Assembly (NCBI GenBank): GCA_009911035.1
Contig: QXWO01000048.1
Coordinates: forward strand, 1-48,264
Source of the DNA: Lachnospiraceae bacterium
Lineage (GTDB): Bacteria; Bacillota; Clostridia; Lachnospirales; Lachnospiraceae
Reading direction: 5' to 3'
Length of the DNA stretch: 48,264 nucleotides
Positions 25,660 to 35,289 of the stretch are shown here, in pieces; within the stretch, counting starts at the first letter, position 1, and every line of letters begins with the position of its first letter. The position numbers and the translations under genes were made by a program. Under the pieces are notes generated by a model. That model searched no databases. It was not told the DNA's origin and saw nothing but the letters and a program-made list of their open reading frames with translations.

Positions 25660-27147
25660 CTATATGATAATACAGACCATTCCCCCGTTAGAATCATTGA
25701 CTATTTTCTGCATGGTTTCCTGGAGTTTCAGCTGGCTTTCATCTCCAATCATGGTAATTTTGCTGGTGATCCCGTCATTCACCATCTGTTCTACGGATTT
25801 ACCGAAAATGTTGGTTTCCCATATGCCGGCTTCACTCTGGCTGGAATCGGAAATAAAACGAATCAAATCCTGCGCCTGTTCTTCCGAACCAACGATCGGC
25901 GATATTTCTGTCTCGATGTTGGCCCGTATCATGTGGATGCTGGGGCTTTCCGCCCGTATCTTTACGCCGAACTTGTTACCATGCTTTATAACCTCCGGCT
26001 TTTCCAGTCTGATTTCACTGCGTTCCGGCGTCACTACCCCATAGCCTTTTTGTCTCACCGAGTCAATGGCATGGAGGACTTTTACATATTCTTTCTTCAT
26101 CTTGGACATTTCTTTCAATACGGACAACAAATGATATTCGTTGTCTATGTTTTCGCCCACCATATCGCTTAACATCTCATAATAGTAGGCATCATCCACA
26201 TCCAGCCATACTTTCACGCACCCATCCGCCATGTCAATGCTGTCCATTTTACATTTTTTGATAAAAGGCCCTTCCAGCGCCACAGGCTTATTCTTTACAT
26301 CCCGTATGCAGGTGTACTGATTCATGATCTCCTTTACCCGGCCGATCAAGTCCACTTTCATCTTGTGGCTGGCAGAGAGCATTTCCACCCACTTGGGCAT
26401 ATAAAACTCAATCATGGTAAGGGGGAACTCATACAAAATATTTTCAAGTATCTGGTTGATGTCATCCTTTTTGAGCTGTTCGCAGTTTACAGGCATTACG
26501 GAAACCTCATATTTATTCCCGATTTCCTCTGCAAGCCTTGCTGCCTCCTCCCCGTAAGGTTTTGCTGTATTTAAAAGCACAATAAAGGGTTTTTTTAACT
26601 TTTTCAGTTCCCGGATCGTGCGCTCCTCTGCTGCGGTATAGTTTTCTCTTGGGATATCCCCAAAGCTTCCGTCGCATGTGATCACAATGCCTATGGTGGA
26701 ATGGTCATTGATAACCTTCCTTGTACCGATTTCCGCCGCCTGTGTAAACGGGATTTCCTCCGGGTACCAGGGCGTCTTTACCATCCGCTCCATATCGTTT
26801 TCCATGTGGCCGCTGGCCCCGTCCACCATATAGCCTACACAGTCTATCAGCCTTATCCTTGCCTCCACGCCGTCCCCAAGGGTAAGTTTCGCCGCCTCCT
26901 TGGGAATAAATTTCGGCTCTGTGGTTGTTATGGTCTTGCCCCCTGCACTCTGGGGCAGTTCATCAACGACCCGTTCCTTTTCATAAGATTCCGTCATATT
27001 GGGCAGAACCATCAGATCCATAAATCTCTTGATAAAAGTAGACTTTCCGGTTCTTACCGGCCCTACCACGCCTATGTAGATCTCTCCCCCGCATCTTAAC
27101 TGGATATCTTTGTATAAATCGTATTCCTTCTTTGTATTCAAATCCAT
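25660..27147 (-). CDS. spoIVA: Stage IV sporulation protein A
   Basis: This 495-residue ATPase polymerises on the outer forespore membrane and forms the basement layer of the coat. The GTPase-like N-terminal domain has Walker A GPVRTGKST (29-37) and a TITTTEPKFIP switch-like region. The middle and the C-terminal domain, ending GGMVCIII, follow the family layout and full length. The ATG at 27147 is preceded by GGAAGGGG. That ribosome binding site lies in one arm of a hairpin at 27153-27191, and a sigma-E-like -10 lies in the hairpin loop side, which fits sigma-E control in the mother cell. Confidence 0.95.
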   Translation of the reverse strand: MDLNTKKEYDLYKDIQLRCGGEIYIGVVGPVRTGKSTFIKRFMDLMVLPNMTESYEKERVVDELPQSAGGKTITTTEPKFIPKEAAKLTLGDGVEARIRLIDCVGYMVDGASGHMENDMERMVKTPWYPEEIPFTQAAEIGTRKVINDHSTIGIVITCDGSFGDIPRENYTAAEERTIRELKKLKKPFIVLLNTAKPYGEEAARLAEEIGNKYEVSVMPVNCEQLKKDDINQILENILYEFPLTMIEFYMPKWVEMLSASHKMKVDLIGRVKEIMNQYTCIRDVKNKPVALEGPFIKKCKMDSIDMADGCVKVWLDVDDAYYYEMLSDMVGENIDNEYHLLSVLKEMSKMKKEYVKVLHAIDSVRQKGYGVVTPERSEIRLEKPEVIKHGNKFGVKIRAESPSIHMIRANIETEISPIVGSEEQAQDLIRFISDSSQSEAGIWETNIFGKSVEQMVNDGITSKITMIGDESQLKLQETMQKIVNDSNGGMVCIII

Positions 27148-27152
27148 AAAAT

Positions 27153-27191
27153 TACCCCTTCCATACTTAGTTAAATGTATGTGAAGGGGTA
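27153..27191 (-). promoter_or_regulatory. Hairpin sequestering the spoIVA ribosome binding site
   Basis: On the minus strand TACCCCTTC-A-CATAC pairs with GTATG-GAAGGGGTA (14 bp, one bulge, about 10-nt loop). The right arm contains the spoIVA ribosome binding site GGAAGGGG, ending 5 nt before the ATG. RNA read through from tyrS-ygjP would therefore have its spoIVA start masked. Confidence 0.7.
27174..27181 (-). promoter_or_regulatory. Sigma-E-like -10 element for spoIVA
   Basis: CATACATT matches the sigma-E -10 pattern CATACANT. An AT-rich stretch about 13 bp upstream (GTAATAAAT) is a plausible, weaker -35. The start would fall near 27167, inside the hairpin loop, so this transcript lacks the left arm and leaves the ribosome binding site free. 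Confidence 0.5.
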
Positions 27192-27207
27192 TAAATTTAT
27201 TACTGTT

Positions 27208-27729
27208 TCAAAAAAGATACAGTTCTTCTCCATGCTCTTTCAGCCATCTTTTATACTCTCTGTATCCAGGGCAGATGCTTTCCACCAGATTCCAAAAATC
27301 GGGGGAATGGTTCATATGCACCAGATGGCAGAGCTCATGGATAATCACGTAATCACAGACCGGTTCCGGGGCCATCAAGATCCGCCAGTTAAAATTCATA
27401 TTTCTGTTGCTGCTGCAGCTCCCCCAGCGGCTTTTCTGATCCTTCACCCGGATATTCTTAAAATCCACATGAAGCACTGCTGCATATTCCAGCGCTTTAG
27501 CGTGAAACACTTCCCCAGCTTCCCTGCGGTACCATTTTTCAAGCTGCTCTTTTTTGTAGGAATAATCCGCCTCATAGGGCACCCACATAATCAGGCGTCC
27601 CATAAGGCATTTTACCTTTGCCCGGGTCCTGTCTTCCCGTATCACCGTAAGCGTTCTCTTCTCTCCAAGATAAAATAAAATATCTCCGTTTTCAAGAGAA
27701 AGGCACTCCGGTATTACCCGGACTTTCAT
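27208..27729 (-). CDS. YgjP-like (DUF45) zinc metalloprotease
   Basis: This 173-residue protein has the zincin motif [19 protein letters not shown], where the HExxH histidines and a downstream glutamate region bind metal. The [20 protein letters not shown] segment before it is characteristic of the YgjP/DUF45 family. It starts inside the tyrS stop (ATGA overlap) and so is translationally coupled to it. Many relatives have no known substrate. Confidence 0.85.
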   Translation of the reverse strand: MKVRVIPECLSLENGDILFYLGEKRTLTVIREDRTRAKVKCLMGRLIMWVPYEADYSYKKEQLEKWYRREAGEVFHAKALEYAAVLHVDFKNIRVKDQKSRWGSCSSNRNMNFNWRILMAPEPVCDYVIIHELCHLVHMNHSPDFWNLVESICPGYREYKRWLKEHGEELYLF

Positions 27730-28949
27730 TTAAAAATGACCCTGCGGAAGTTCTTCTTCCCTCTCTTTACGATGACTCCCTCTCCCATAAAGACATCTTT
27801 GCCAAAAGAAGCCCTGATATCTGTCACCTTTTCATTTTCAAGGGAAACGCCCCCCTGTTCTATGGCCCGTCTGCCCTCCGAGCGGCTCTGAACCAGCCCG
27901 GCCTTGCACAGGACGGCAATCATGTCAATGGCGCCTTCTGTAAAATCTTCTTCTGTCAGCTCCGTGGTAGGCATATCAGCCGCAGTCCCTGCGCTGAATA
28001 GCGCCCTTGCGCTTTCCTTTGCCCGCTGGGCTTCTTCTTCCCCGTGTACCAGTTTGGTCAGCTCATAGGCAAGAATCTCCTTAGCCTGGTTTAACTGGCT
28101 GCCTTCCCAGCCGTCCATTTCCTCAATCTGTTCCAGCGGCAGGAAAGTAAGCATACGGATACATTTGAGCACATCTGCATCTGCCACATTCCGCCAGTAC
28201 TGGTAAAACTCAAAAGGACTGGTTTTGTCAGGGTCAAGCCACACAGCGCCCTTCTGGGTCTTTCCCATCTTTTTTCCCTCGGAATTGAGCAGAAGGGTGA
28301 TTGTCATGGCATACGCATCTTTCCCAAGCTTCCTTCTGATAAGCTCCGTACCGCCCAGCATATTGCTCCACTGGTCATCTCCCCCGAACTGCATATTACA
28401 GCCGTATCTTAAGAACAGCTCATAAAAATCGTAACTCTGCATCAGCATGTAGTTAAATTCCAGAAAACTTAAGCCTTTTTCCATCCTCTGTTTGTAGCAC
28501 TCCGCTGTCAGCATACGGTTCACGGAAAAATGAGGACCGATTTCCCTAAGAAATTCAACATAATTTAAATCAAGAAGCCACTCGGCATTGTTGACCATAA
28601 GAGCTTTCCCGTCAGAAAAATCAATAAAACGGCTCATCTGCTTTTTAAAGCATTCACAATTGTGGTCAATCGTCTCCTTGGTCATCATTGTCCGCATATC
28701 GCTTCTGCCGGAAGGGTCCCCAATCATCCCTGTTCCCCCGCCAAGCAGGGCAATAGGTTTATTCCCTGCCATCTGCAGCCGCTTCATCAGACAAAGTGCC
28801 ATAAAATGTCCCACATGCAGGGAATCCGCCGTAGGATCAAACCCAATATAAAAAGTAGCTTTCCCTTCATTTATCAATTCTTTGATTTCTTCCTCGTCCG
28901 TAAGCTGGGCCAAAAGCCCCCTTGCCTTTAATTCGTCAAAAATGGTCAT
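27726..28949 (-). CDS. tyrS: Tyrosyl-tRNA synthetase
   Basis: This 407-residue class I synthetase charges tRNA-Tyr. HVGHF (45-49) is the HIGH motif and KMGKTQKG is the KMSKS-type loop. The [24 protein letters not shown] segment is the tyrosine-binding pocket. The C-terminus is an S4 RNA-binding domain (about 340-407). Start ATG at 28949 follows AGAGGATGAAACT. Only 58 bp separate it from the upstream permease stop, which is too little for a T-box leader. Confidence 0.96.
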   Translation of the reverse strand: MTIFDELKARGLLAQLTDEEEIKELINEGKATFYIGFDPTADSLHVGHFMALCLMKRLQMAGNKPIALLGGGTGMIGDPSGRSDMRTMMTKETIDHNCECFKKQMSRFIDFSDGKALMVNNAEWLLDLNYVEFLREIGPHFSVNRMLTAECYKQRMEKGLSFLEFNYMLMQSYDFYELFLRYGCNMQFGGDDQWSNMLGGTELIRRKLGKDAYAMTITLLLNSEGKKMGKTQKGAVWLDPDKTSPFEFYQYWRNVADADVLKCIRMLTFLPLEQIEEMDGWEGSQLNQAKEILAYELTKLVHGEEEAQRAKESARALFSAGTAADMPTTELTEEDFTEGAIDMIAVLCKAGLVQSRSEGRRAIEQGGVSLENEKVTDIRASFGKDVFMGEGVIVKRGKKNFRRVIFK

Positions 28950-29007
28950 AGTTTCATCCTCTTTTCTTCTATTTATCTATACGCCTAGTATTCTATCCAC
29001 AGCCGCC

Positions 29008-29964
29008 TTATCTTTCTTCCCGGAAGTAATTCTGCCCAAGGGCCGCCGGAAGATTTATCCGGCCCGACTTGCGCATGGAACTGATAACCAGTACCAACGC
29101 CGTAATAAGGAAAGGCAGCATATCATAAAAGGCAATGGGAAAAGGCAGTATGCTCTGGGGAATATAGTATTTGAGCACCCGCAGCGCGCCAAACACAAAG
29201 GAGCCTAAAATAGCATAGGCAGGCTGCCAGTTGGCAAAAATAACCAGTGCAACGGCAATCCAGCCAAGGCCCCCCACATTGTCACTGATCCATACGCCGC
29301 CGTTGATGATCATGGAGCAGTATACACCGCCGATACCGCAGATGGCGCCGCCCAATATAATGTTGATATATTTTATTCTTGTGACCTGGATGCCTGCTGC
29401 ATCCGCTGCACCCGGATTTTCACCCACCGCTTTTAAATTCAGCCCCGCTTTGGTATGGTTCATATACCATGCACAGCCAATGGCAATGAAAATACCGATA
29501 TAGACAAACGGACTGTAGGAAAACAACAATGGCCCGATCACCGGAATACTGCCAAGCCCCGGGACAGACACACCACGCATGGCAGCCGTAATATTCTCCG
29601 GGAGCTTCAATGTCCCCTCCGGGGTTTTATTCAATACAAAAATACCGATAAAATTAGCAAATCCAATGCCGAAAATCGTAAGCGTAAGCCCTGTCACATT
29701 CTGATTGGCCATAAAAGTAACGGTAAGAACCGCATAGATAAGCGCCCCAAAGGCTCCTGCCGTTGCCGACGCTAAAATGGCCAGAAGGAAATTATCCGAA
29801 TAATATCCCACCATGAACCCGATACAGGCGCCGATAGACATCATGCCTTCCACACCCAGATTCAGATGCCCGGTCTTTTCCGTCAGTATTTCTCCCACTG
29901 TCCCAAACAGAAGAGGGGTTCCTGCCCCCACAGCCGCCACAAGAAATTTAATTACAATATCCAT
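29008..29964 (-). CDS. ABC nucleoside importer permease (second subunit)
   Basis: This 318-residue permease of the BPD_transp_2 group has about eight to nine hydrophobic segments and the motif LGVEGMMSIGACIGF plus the VGENPGAADAAGI coupling helix. It pairs with the adjacent permease, like NupQ/YufQ. It starts 3 bp after the previous stop, preceded by GGAGGGCTG. Last gene of the operon. Confidence 0.92.
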   Translation of the reverse strand: MDIVIKFLVAAVGAGTPLLFGTVGEILTEKTGHLNLGVEGMMSIGACIGFMVGYYSDNFLLAILASATAGAFGALIYAVLTVTFMANQNVTGLTLTIFGIGFANFIGIFVLNKTPEGTLKLPENITAAMRGVSVPGLGSIPVIGPLLFSYSPFVYIGIFIAIGCAWYMNHTKAGLNLKAVGENPGAADAAGIQVTRIKYINIILGGAICGIGGVYCSMIINGGVWISDNVGGLGWIAVALVIFANWQPAYAILGSFVFGALRVLKYYIPQSILPFPIAFYDMLPFLITALVLVISSMRKSGRINLPAALGQNYFREER

Positions 29965-29967
29965 CCA

Positions 29968-31077
29968 TCAGCCCTCCTTACCTGTCCCAGCATTCTTTTT
30001 CCTGAACTGGAACTGATATCTGACGAAAAATTCACACCCAAGTATAAAAAACAGAATAATTCCCTGCAATACATCGGCACAGTCTGTGGAAAGCCCGTAA
30101 TTTGACTGGACCACACTGCTCCCTTTCTCCAGCACGCTGAAAAGGAAGGACACAATTAAAATGGAAAAGGGATTGAGCTGTGCCAGCCAGGCAACAATAA
30201 TCGCCGTAAATCCCACGCCCCCTGCCACAGAAGCAGTCAGCGTAATATCCGAGCCTGTGGCCTGAATCATTCCTGCCATACCGCAGATCCCACCGCTTAA
30301 GAACATGGTGCGCAGCACAATCTTTTTGACATTCATGCCCGCATACCGTGCGGTGTCCTGACTTTCCCCCACTACGCTGATCTCATATCCCTGCTTGGTA
30401 TATTTTATATAAACATAAACCACCGCCACAAGGATCAGGGCAATCAGCCATCCAAACTGTATGCCGAAAAGCTTGTCCAGCGATGCGTTCTTATCAAACC
30501 GGGCAATCTTCGGGAATCCCTGTGAACCGGGATCCATCCATGGACCGTCCCGCAGATAGGAAACAATGTGAAGGGCAATGTAATTCAGCATCAGGGTAAA
30601 CAATGTCTCATTAGTGTTATACTTCACTTTAAAAAACGCAGGAATAAGTCCCCAGATGCCTCCCCCTATGATACCTGCCAGAAACATCACAACTACCAGT
30701 ACCACATGATTCCAGCCAGAGCAGAAAAGGGCAAAAAAGGTGGCGCAGGTGGCCCCGAAAATGATTTGTCCTTCGGCTCCGATATTCCAGAACTTCATCT
30801 TAAAGGCAAGGGTGATGCCCAGAGAGGAGATCAACAGGGGAATCATAATTTTAACGGTACCCTGAAAAGCCATGACACTTCTGCAGGCACCGGAAATAAT
30901 CGTTCCATATATGACAAAGGGGTTCTGGCCCACACAGCCGATAAAAATCCCCCCTGCAATCAGGGAAAGAAATACCGCCATCAGACGCAGCAGCGCGATT
31001 TTTCCGGCAGGCATCTCCGCTCTTTTAATGACCCGGGCTAAAGGTTCCCGCTGCCTGTTTTCTGTCTCTTTACTCAT
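29968..31077 (-). CDS. ABC nucleoside importer permease (first subunit)
   Basis: This 369-residue permease of the same BPD_transp_2 group, NupP/YufP-like, has FWNIGAEGQIIFGATCATFF and the coupling motif VVGESQDTARYAGMNV. The ATG at 31077 overlaps the ATPase gene stop by 4 nt (ATGA) and follows AAAGGAGGCAGCGCA. A longer open frame upstream is only ATPase sequence in another frame. Confidence 0.92.
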   Translation of the reverse strand: MSKETENRQREPLARVIKRAEMPAGKIALLRLMAVFLSLIAGGIFIGCVGQNPFVIYGTIISGACRSVMAFQGTVKIMIPLLISSLGITLAFKMKFWNIGAEGQIIFGATCATFFALFCSGWNHVVLVVVMFLAGIIGGGIWGLIPAFFKVKYNTNETLFTLMLNYIALHIVSYLRDGPWMDPGSQGFPKIARFDKNASLDKLFGIQFGWLIALILVAVVYVYIKYTKQGYEISVVGESQDTARYAGMNVKKIVLRTMFLSGGICGMAGMIQATGSDITLTASVAGGVGFTAIIVAWLAQLNPFSILIVSFLFSVLEKGSSVVQSNYGLSTDCADVLQGIILFFILGCEFFVRYQFQFRKKNAGTGKEG

Positions 31078-32618
31078 TGCGCTGCCTCCTTTCCCTTTTG
31101 CTCCATGGTGTTTTCCCCGGTCATCATCATACCGATTTCTTCCTTCGTGGTTTTCGATGCCTTCACGATCCCTGTGATCCTTCCATGGCACAAAACCATG
31201 ATACGGTCGGATAATTCCAGAAGCACATCCAAATCTTCGCCAATATACATGACTGCAACATTTTTCTGCTTCTGCTCATTTAAAAGGTCATATACCGTAT
31301 ACGAAGAATTGATGTCCAGCCCCCGCACGGGGTAGGCGGTAATCAGCACTGTAGGGGAAGATTCTATCTCTCTGCCCAGCAGCACCTTCTGGACGTTTCC
31401 GCCGCTGAGAAGCCTGACCGGGGTTTCACTGCCAGGCGTTACGATATCCAGCTTTTTAATCAACCGGTCTGCCAGCTCCCTTGCCGGCTTTCTGTTAATG
31501 AAAGGGCCCCTCCCCTTCTGGTAGCTTTTCAGCAGCATGTTGTCCGTCATTCCCATAGAGGCTACCAGCCCCATACCAAGACGGTCCTCCGGCACAAAAC
31601 TCATGCTGACGCCTTTTTCAATGATTTCGGAAGGCGTTTTTCCGAGAAGGTTCTCCTTGTTAAACAAAATCGCCCCCTGTTTTGCGTGCATCAGCCCTGC
31701 AATGGTTTCGCACAGCTCCTTCTGGCCGCTTCCGGCGACCCCTGCCACACCCAGAATCTCTCCCCGTCTTATATCGAATGAAATATCGTCAATGGCCCTG
31801 CTTCCGTCGGCCTTCATAACTGTAAGGTCCACAACTTTCAGTATGGTTTCGCATTTTTCCACTTTAGGACGCTCTATCTCAAGGCTGACCGGCCTTCCCA
31901 CCATCAGCTCTGTCAGTTTCCGGGCATCGCACCCAGCCGTCTCTACCGTGTCAATACTCTTTCCCTTGCGCAGAATTGTGACACGGTCGCTGATGGAAAG
32001 CACTTCCTGCAGCTTATGGGTGATAATAATGATTGCACAGCCTTTCTCCTTCATTTTCCGCAGGATCTGAAAAAGCTTTTCCGTCTCCTGGGGAGTCAGC
32101 ACTGCGGTAGGCTCATCCAAAATAAGGATCTCCGCCCCTTTATATAATACCTTAAGAATTTCAACTGTCTGCTTTTCTGATACGCTCATGTTGCAGACAT
32201 ACTTCTCCGGTTCGATTTCAAGTCCGTAAGTATGGCTGATCGCCTTTATCTTGTCACTGGTTATTTTGCTCTTTTCTTTCCTGCCTTTTGTCCCTAAAAT
32301 AATGTTGTCCATGGCCTGGAACGCTTCCACCAGTTTAAAATGCTGGTGGATCATGCCGATGCCCAGGTTCATGGCATCCACAGGGGAATTGATTTTTACT
32401 TCCCTGCCTCCTATGAAAATCTCTCCGCTGTCCGGATGATAAATGCCGGAAAGCATATTCATAAGAGTGGTCTTGCCGGAACCGTTCTCCCCTAAAAGGG
32501 CGAGGATTTCCCCGTACTTTACATTTAAATCAATTCCGTCATTGGCTACTACCTGTCCAAAGGTCTTTGTTATCTTTTTACATTCGATTGCAAATCTGTC
32601 TTCTGTCTGCTTCGCCAT
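31074..32618 (-). CDS. ABC nucleoside importer ATPase (tandem domains)
   Basis: This 514-residue protein has two ABC domains, as in sugar and nucleoside importers of the RbsA/YufO type. The first has Walker A LLGENGSGKTTLM, signature MSVSEKQTVEIL and Walker B EILILDEPTAVLT. The second has a degenerate Walker A (GVAGSGQKELCE) and signature LLSGGNVQKVLLGRE, with Walker B-like VLITAYPVRGLD. The ATG at 32618 follows GGAGAATACGG. It follows the lipoprotein by 120 bp, across a terminator. Confidence 0.94.
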   Translation of the reverse strand: MAKQTEDRFAIECKKITKTFGQVVANDGIDLNVKYGEILALLGENGSGKTTLMNMLSGIYHPDSGEIFIGGREVKINSPVDAMNLGIGMIHQHFKLVEAFQAMDNIILGTKGRKEKSKITSDKIKAISHTYGLEIEPEKYVCNMSVSEKQTVEILKVLYKGAEILILDEPTAVLTPQETEKLFQILRKMKEKGCAIIIITHKLQEVLSISDRVTILRKGKSIDTVETAGCDARKLTELMVGRPVSLEIERPKVEKCETILKVVDLTVMKADGSRAIDDISFDIRRGEILGVAGVAGSGQKELCETIAGLMHAKQGAILFNKENLLGKTPSEIIEKGVSMSFVPEDRLGMGLVASMGMTDNMLLKSYQKGRGPFINRKPARELADRLIKKLDIVTPGSETPVRLLSGGNVQKVLLGREIESSPTVLITAYPVRGLDINSSYTVYDLLNEQKQKNVAVMYIGEDLDVLLELSDRIMVLCHGRITGIVKASKTTKEEIGMMMTGENTMEQKGKEAAQ

Positions 32619-32690
32619 CCGTATTCTCCAAATTAATGTATAACGCAAATTGTTCAAACGCCGACGCGCTCCACGAATCGGCATATGATG

Positions 32691-32723
32691 AAAAAAGGAC
32701 GGTCATTTGTAATGGCCGCCCTT
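32691..32723 (-). terminator. Attenuating terminator between the binding protein and ATPase genes
   Basis: On the minus strand AAGGGCGGCCATT pairs with AATGACCGTCCTT (two G-U pairs), then TTTTTT. Placement after the solute-binding lipoprotein and before the membrane complex genes is the usual way to make more binding protein than transporter. Confidence 0.8.
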
Positions 32724-32738
32724 ATGAAGCTGCTGTTT

Positions 32739-33962
32739 TTACTTAACTACCACATTTTTGAAATACCAGTTCATATTTCCAGTAATATCTGCGTCGCTTA
32801 ATGTGCCGCCTTCTTCCCCTACGGTGCTCCCATCGTTGGTTTCAATCACGCCATCAAAGACATTAAAGCCTTCCTTGGTAATCTGCTCCCTTGCTGCTTC
32901 CACTGCTTCTTTTGTTCCCTCTGCGCAAAGGTCTGAAAGTTCTGCAATGTTTACAAGGCCGTCAGCCATGCCGCCGAAATAGTTTTCACCGGACCATGTG
33001 CCGTCAATAACGGACTGTACTGCCTGTGTATAATAGACAGACCAATCCCACATAACAGAGGTAAGAACTGCCCCCGGCGCATCCTTTGCCATATCGGAGT
33101 TATAACCTACGCCCCATACGCCGTTCTGCTCTGCCACAGTCTGGGGATTGGGGGTATCGCAGTGCTGTGCAATCACGTCACAGCCAAGATCTACAAGGGC
33201 CTGTGCTGCCTGTGTCTCACCTTCCGGGTCAAACCAGCTATTCGTTACTTTTACATATACTTCACAGTCAGGGTTAACGGAATATGCGCCCATGGCAAAT
33301 GCATTCACCCCTCCGGTAACTTCGGAGTTTTCCTGTCCCATAGCCGCCACATAGCCTAACTTGTTGCTCTGCGTCTTAAGTCCTGCTGCAACGCCTGCCA
33401 GATATCTTGCCTGGTAAATCCTGCCAAAATAATTGTTAAAGTTGGTGCCATTGGACTTATAGCCTGTCCCATGGGAGAAAATCACCTCCGGGAACTCGTC
33501 CGCAAGGGCTTCGCAGGTATCCATAAAGCCCCAGCTTGTTGCAAATATAACATTGCAGCCTTCCTCAATACATTCCCTGATGGCATTTTCAATGGCAGTT
33601 GCATCCGTATCGTTTACATTGTTTTTGCGGACAATCTGGGAATCCTCCAGACCAATATTCTTCTGCATACCCTGAATTCCAAGATCATGGGTATAGGTAT
33701 AACCGCTGCCCTCTGCCGGGTCTGTAATGTGAATAACGCCAACTTTGATATCTTCCTTTGCAATGGCCGGCATAACGCCCCCTGCTGCAGGCTCCTGTCC
33801 GCCATCTTCTACAGGTTCATCCACGCTGTCTGCGGTATCTTCCGCTTCTGCTGCGCTCTCTCCTTCCGCTGCCGGTGCCTTGGAAGCATCAGCGTCGCCT
33901 CCGCAGGCACACAGGGAAATTGTCAGGGCGCCTACAACTAAAAGACTCAATAACTTTTTCAT
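32739..33962 (-). CDS. BMP-family nucleoside-binding lipoprotein
   Basis: This 407-residue lipoprotein begins MKKLLSLLVVGALTISLCACGGD, with Cys20 the lipidation site, then an acidic Glu/Ala-rich linker (about 22-65). The mature domain has the BMP/PnrA-type start KVGVIHITDPAEGSGYTYTHDLG and a periplasmic-binding-protein-I fold. BMP proteins typically bind purine or other nucleosides. First gene of the transporter operon and close to a purine salvage operon, so nucleoside uptake is the best guess. The ribosome binding site AGGAGGAAAAGT is strong. Confidence 0.92.
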   Translation of the reverse strand: MKKLLSLLVVGALTISLCACGGDADASKAPAAEGESAAEAEDTADSVDEPVEDGGQEPAAGGVMPAIAKEDIKVGVIHITDPAEGSGYTYTHDLGIQGMQKNIGLEDSQIVRKNNVNDTDATAIENAIRECIEEGCNVIFATSWGFMDTCEALADEFPEVIFSHGTGYKSNGTNFNNYFGRIYQARYLAGVAAGLKTQSNKLGYVAAMGQENSEVTGGVNAFAMGAYSVNPDCEVYVKVTNSWFDPEGETQAAQALVDLGCDVIAQHCDTPNPQTVAEQNGVWGVGYNSDMAKDAPGAVLTSVMWDWSVYYTQAVQSVIDGTWSGENYFGGMADGLVNIAELSDLCAEGTKEAVEAAREQITKEGFNVFDGVIETNDGSTVGEEGGTLSDADITGNMNWYFKNVVVK

Positions 33963-34059
33963 ACTTTTCCTCCTAAATTTTTGCTTAAAAGTTACTTTTT
34001 TACTTTATAACACTTTTCACTAAAGTTCAACAAAAATTTTTAATAAAAATTTAAGATTC

Positions 34060-35265
34060 TTATTTATTGAGCATCAGTTTTATCATTGCCTGGTTTAAGC
34101 CCTCCACGGTCAGCTTATACATGGGGAACAATGCTTTGATTGCCGTTTCCGCTTCCCGCCAGGGTGCATGGCCGGGAGCCATCTTGGGATTTAGCCACAC
34201 CACTTTTTTGTAATGCCTCTTTAAAAGCTGCAGCCAGTCCCAACCTGCCAGACCGCCGTTGGGTCCCCTGTAATTGCCGCTGGTGGAATAAAGTTCCTCC
34301 GGGGCCATAGCTGCGTCCCCCACCACGATCACCTTGTAATCACTGTCAAGGTTGCGGAACATCCACTCTGTGTCGATCCAGTCCCCGTTCTCACATTCCG
34401 GTGTCTTGTACAGCTTGGAATAGATACAGTTATGGAAGTAATAGGTCTTTACATCCTTATAATGATTGGACTTGTGCACCGCCTGGAACAGTTCATTGAG
34501 CAGGGAGCTGAAAGGGATCATGGTTCCGCCGGAGTCCATAAGAAGCAGCAGCTTTACGGAATTTTTCCGGGGCTTGTCCATGACGATTTGTAAATATCCA
34601 CCGTTATTGCAGGTCTTGTCTATGGTGCCGTCTATGTCCAGCTCGGTTTTGGGAATATCCAGTTTTGTGGAAAACTGGCGGAGTTTGCGGAAGGCAAGCT
34701 GAAACTGCCGGTTATCCAGCATTTTATCATCCCTGAAATCCCGGTATTTGCGCGCACCAATCACTTGAAAAGCGCTCTGGTACCCGGTGGTGCCCCCTAC
34801 CCGGATACCGCCCATGAAGCCGCCCATGTTTCCAAAGGCGGTTTTTCCCATGCTTCCAATCCAGAAACTCCCGCCGTTATGTTCGCTGTCCTGATCCCGG
34901 AGACGTTCCTTGAACTTGGCTTCCACCTCATCCTTGTCAATAAACTGCATACCGTCCTGCTCATTCATGCGGTACCGCTCTTCCTCATCCACCATGTCGA
35001 TCAGTTCTGACTTGTCCAGCCATTTCATCATATTTTTGGATATCTCGTTTTCCGACTGGATGTTCTTAAAAGTTTCCTCAAAAGCCAGATCAAATTTATC
35101 AAATTCCGTTTCACTTTTCACCAGTATCATTCTGGCAAGATAGTAAAACTGTGTCAGGCTGCTTCCGCACAGCCCCTTATCCAGTGCTTCCTGCAAAGTA
35201 AGCCATTCTTTTAAGGTAATATTCAGTCCCTTGGCCTTGCAGGTATAAAAGAAAGTTGAAAACAT
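34060..35265 (-). CDS. VWA/CoxE-type domain protein, MoxR partner
   Basis: This 401-residue protein starts with a helical N-terminal region (to about 130), a Gly-rich segment (131-160), and a C-terminal von Willebrand A domain. The MIDAS loop reads LLLMDSGGTMI (Asp244-Thr248). The canonical DxSxS third-position Ser is Gly here, so metal binding may be altered. Partner of the MoxR ATPase 24 bp upstream, as in RavA-ViaA and MoxR-VWA pairs, where the two act together on protein assembly. The substrate is unknown. Confidence 0.85.
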   Translation of the reverse strand: MFSTFFYTCKAKGLNITLKEWLTLQEALDKGLCGSSLTQFYYLARMILVKSETEFDKFDLAFEETFKNIQSENEISKNMMKWLDKSELIDMVDEEERYRMNEQDGMQFIDKDEVEAKFKERLRDQDSEHNGGSFWIGSMGKTAFGNMGGFMGGIRVGGTTGYQSAFQVIGARKYRDFRDDKMLDNRQFQLAFRKLRQFSTKLDIPKTELDIDGTIDKTCNNGGYLQIVMDKPRKNSVKLLLLMDSGGTMIPFSSLLNELFQAVHKSNHYKDVKTYYFHNCIYSKLYKTPECENGDWIDTEWMFRNLDSDYKVIVVGDAAMAPEELYSTSGNYRGPNGGLAGWDWLQLLKRHYKKVVWLNPKMAPGHAPWREAETAIKALFPMYKLTVEGLNQAMIKLMLNK

Positions 35266-35289
35266 GCGCCACCCTGCCTTTCAGGCAAT

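Noticed and set aside
27153-27191. Plain intrinsic terminator after the YgjP-like gene
   Set aside because: Only AATTTT follows, and the arm is the spoIVA ribosome binding site. RBS masking explains the structure better, though weak termination is possible.
28950-29007. T-box leader upstream of tyrS
   Set aside because: Only 58 bp separate tyrS from the upstream stop, with no specifier or antiterminator sequence.
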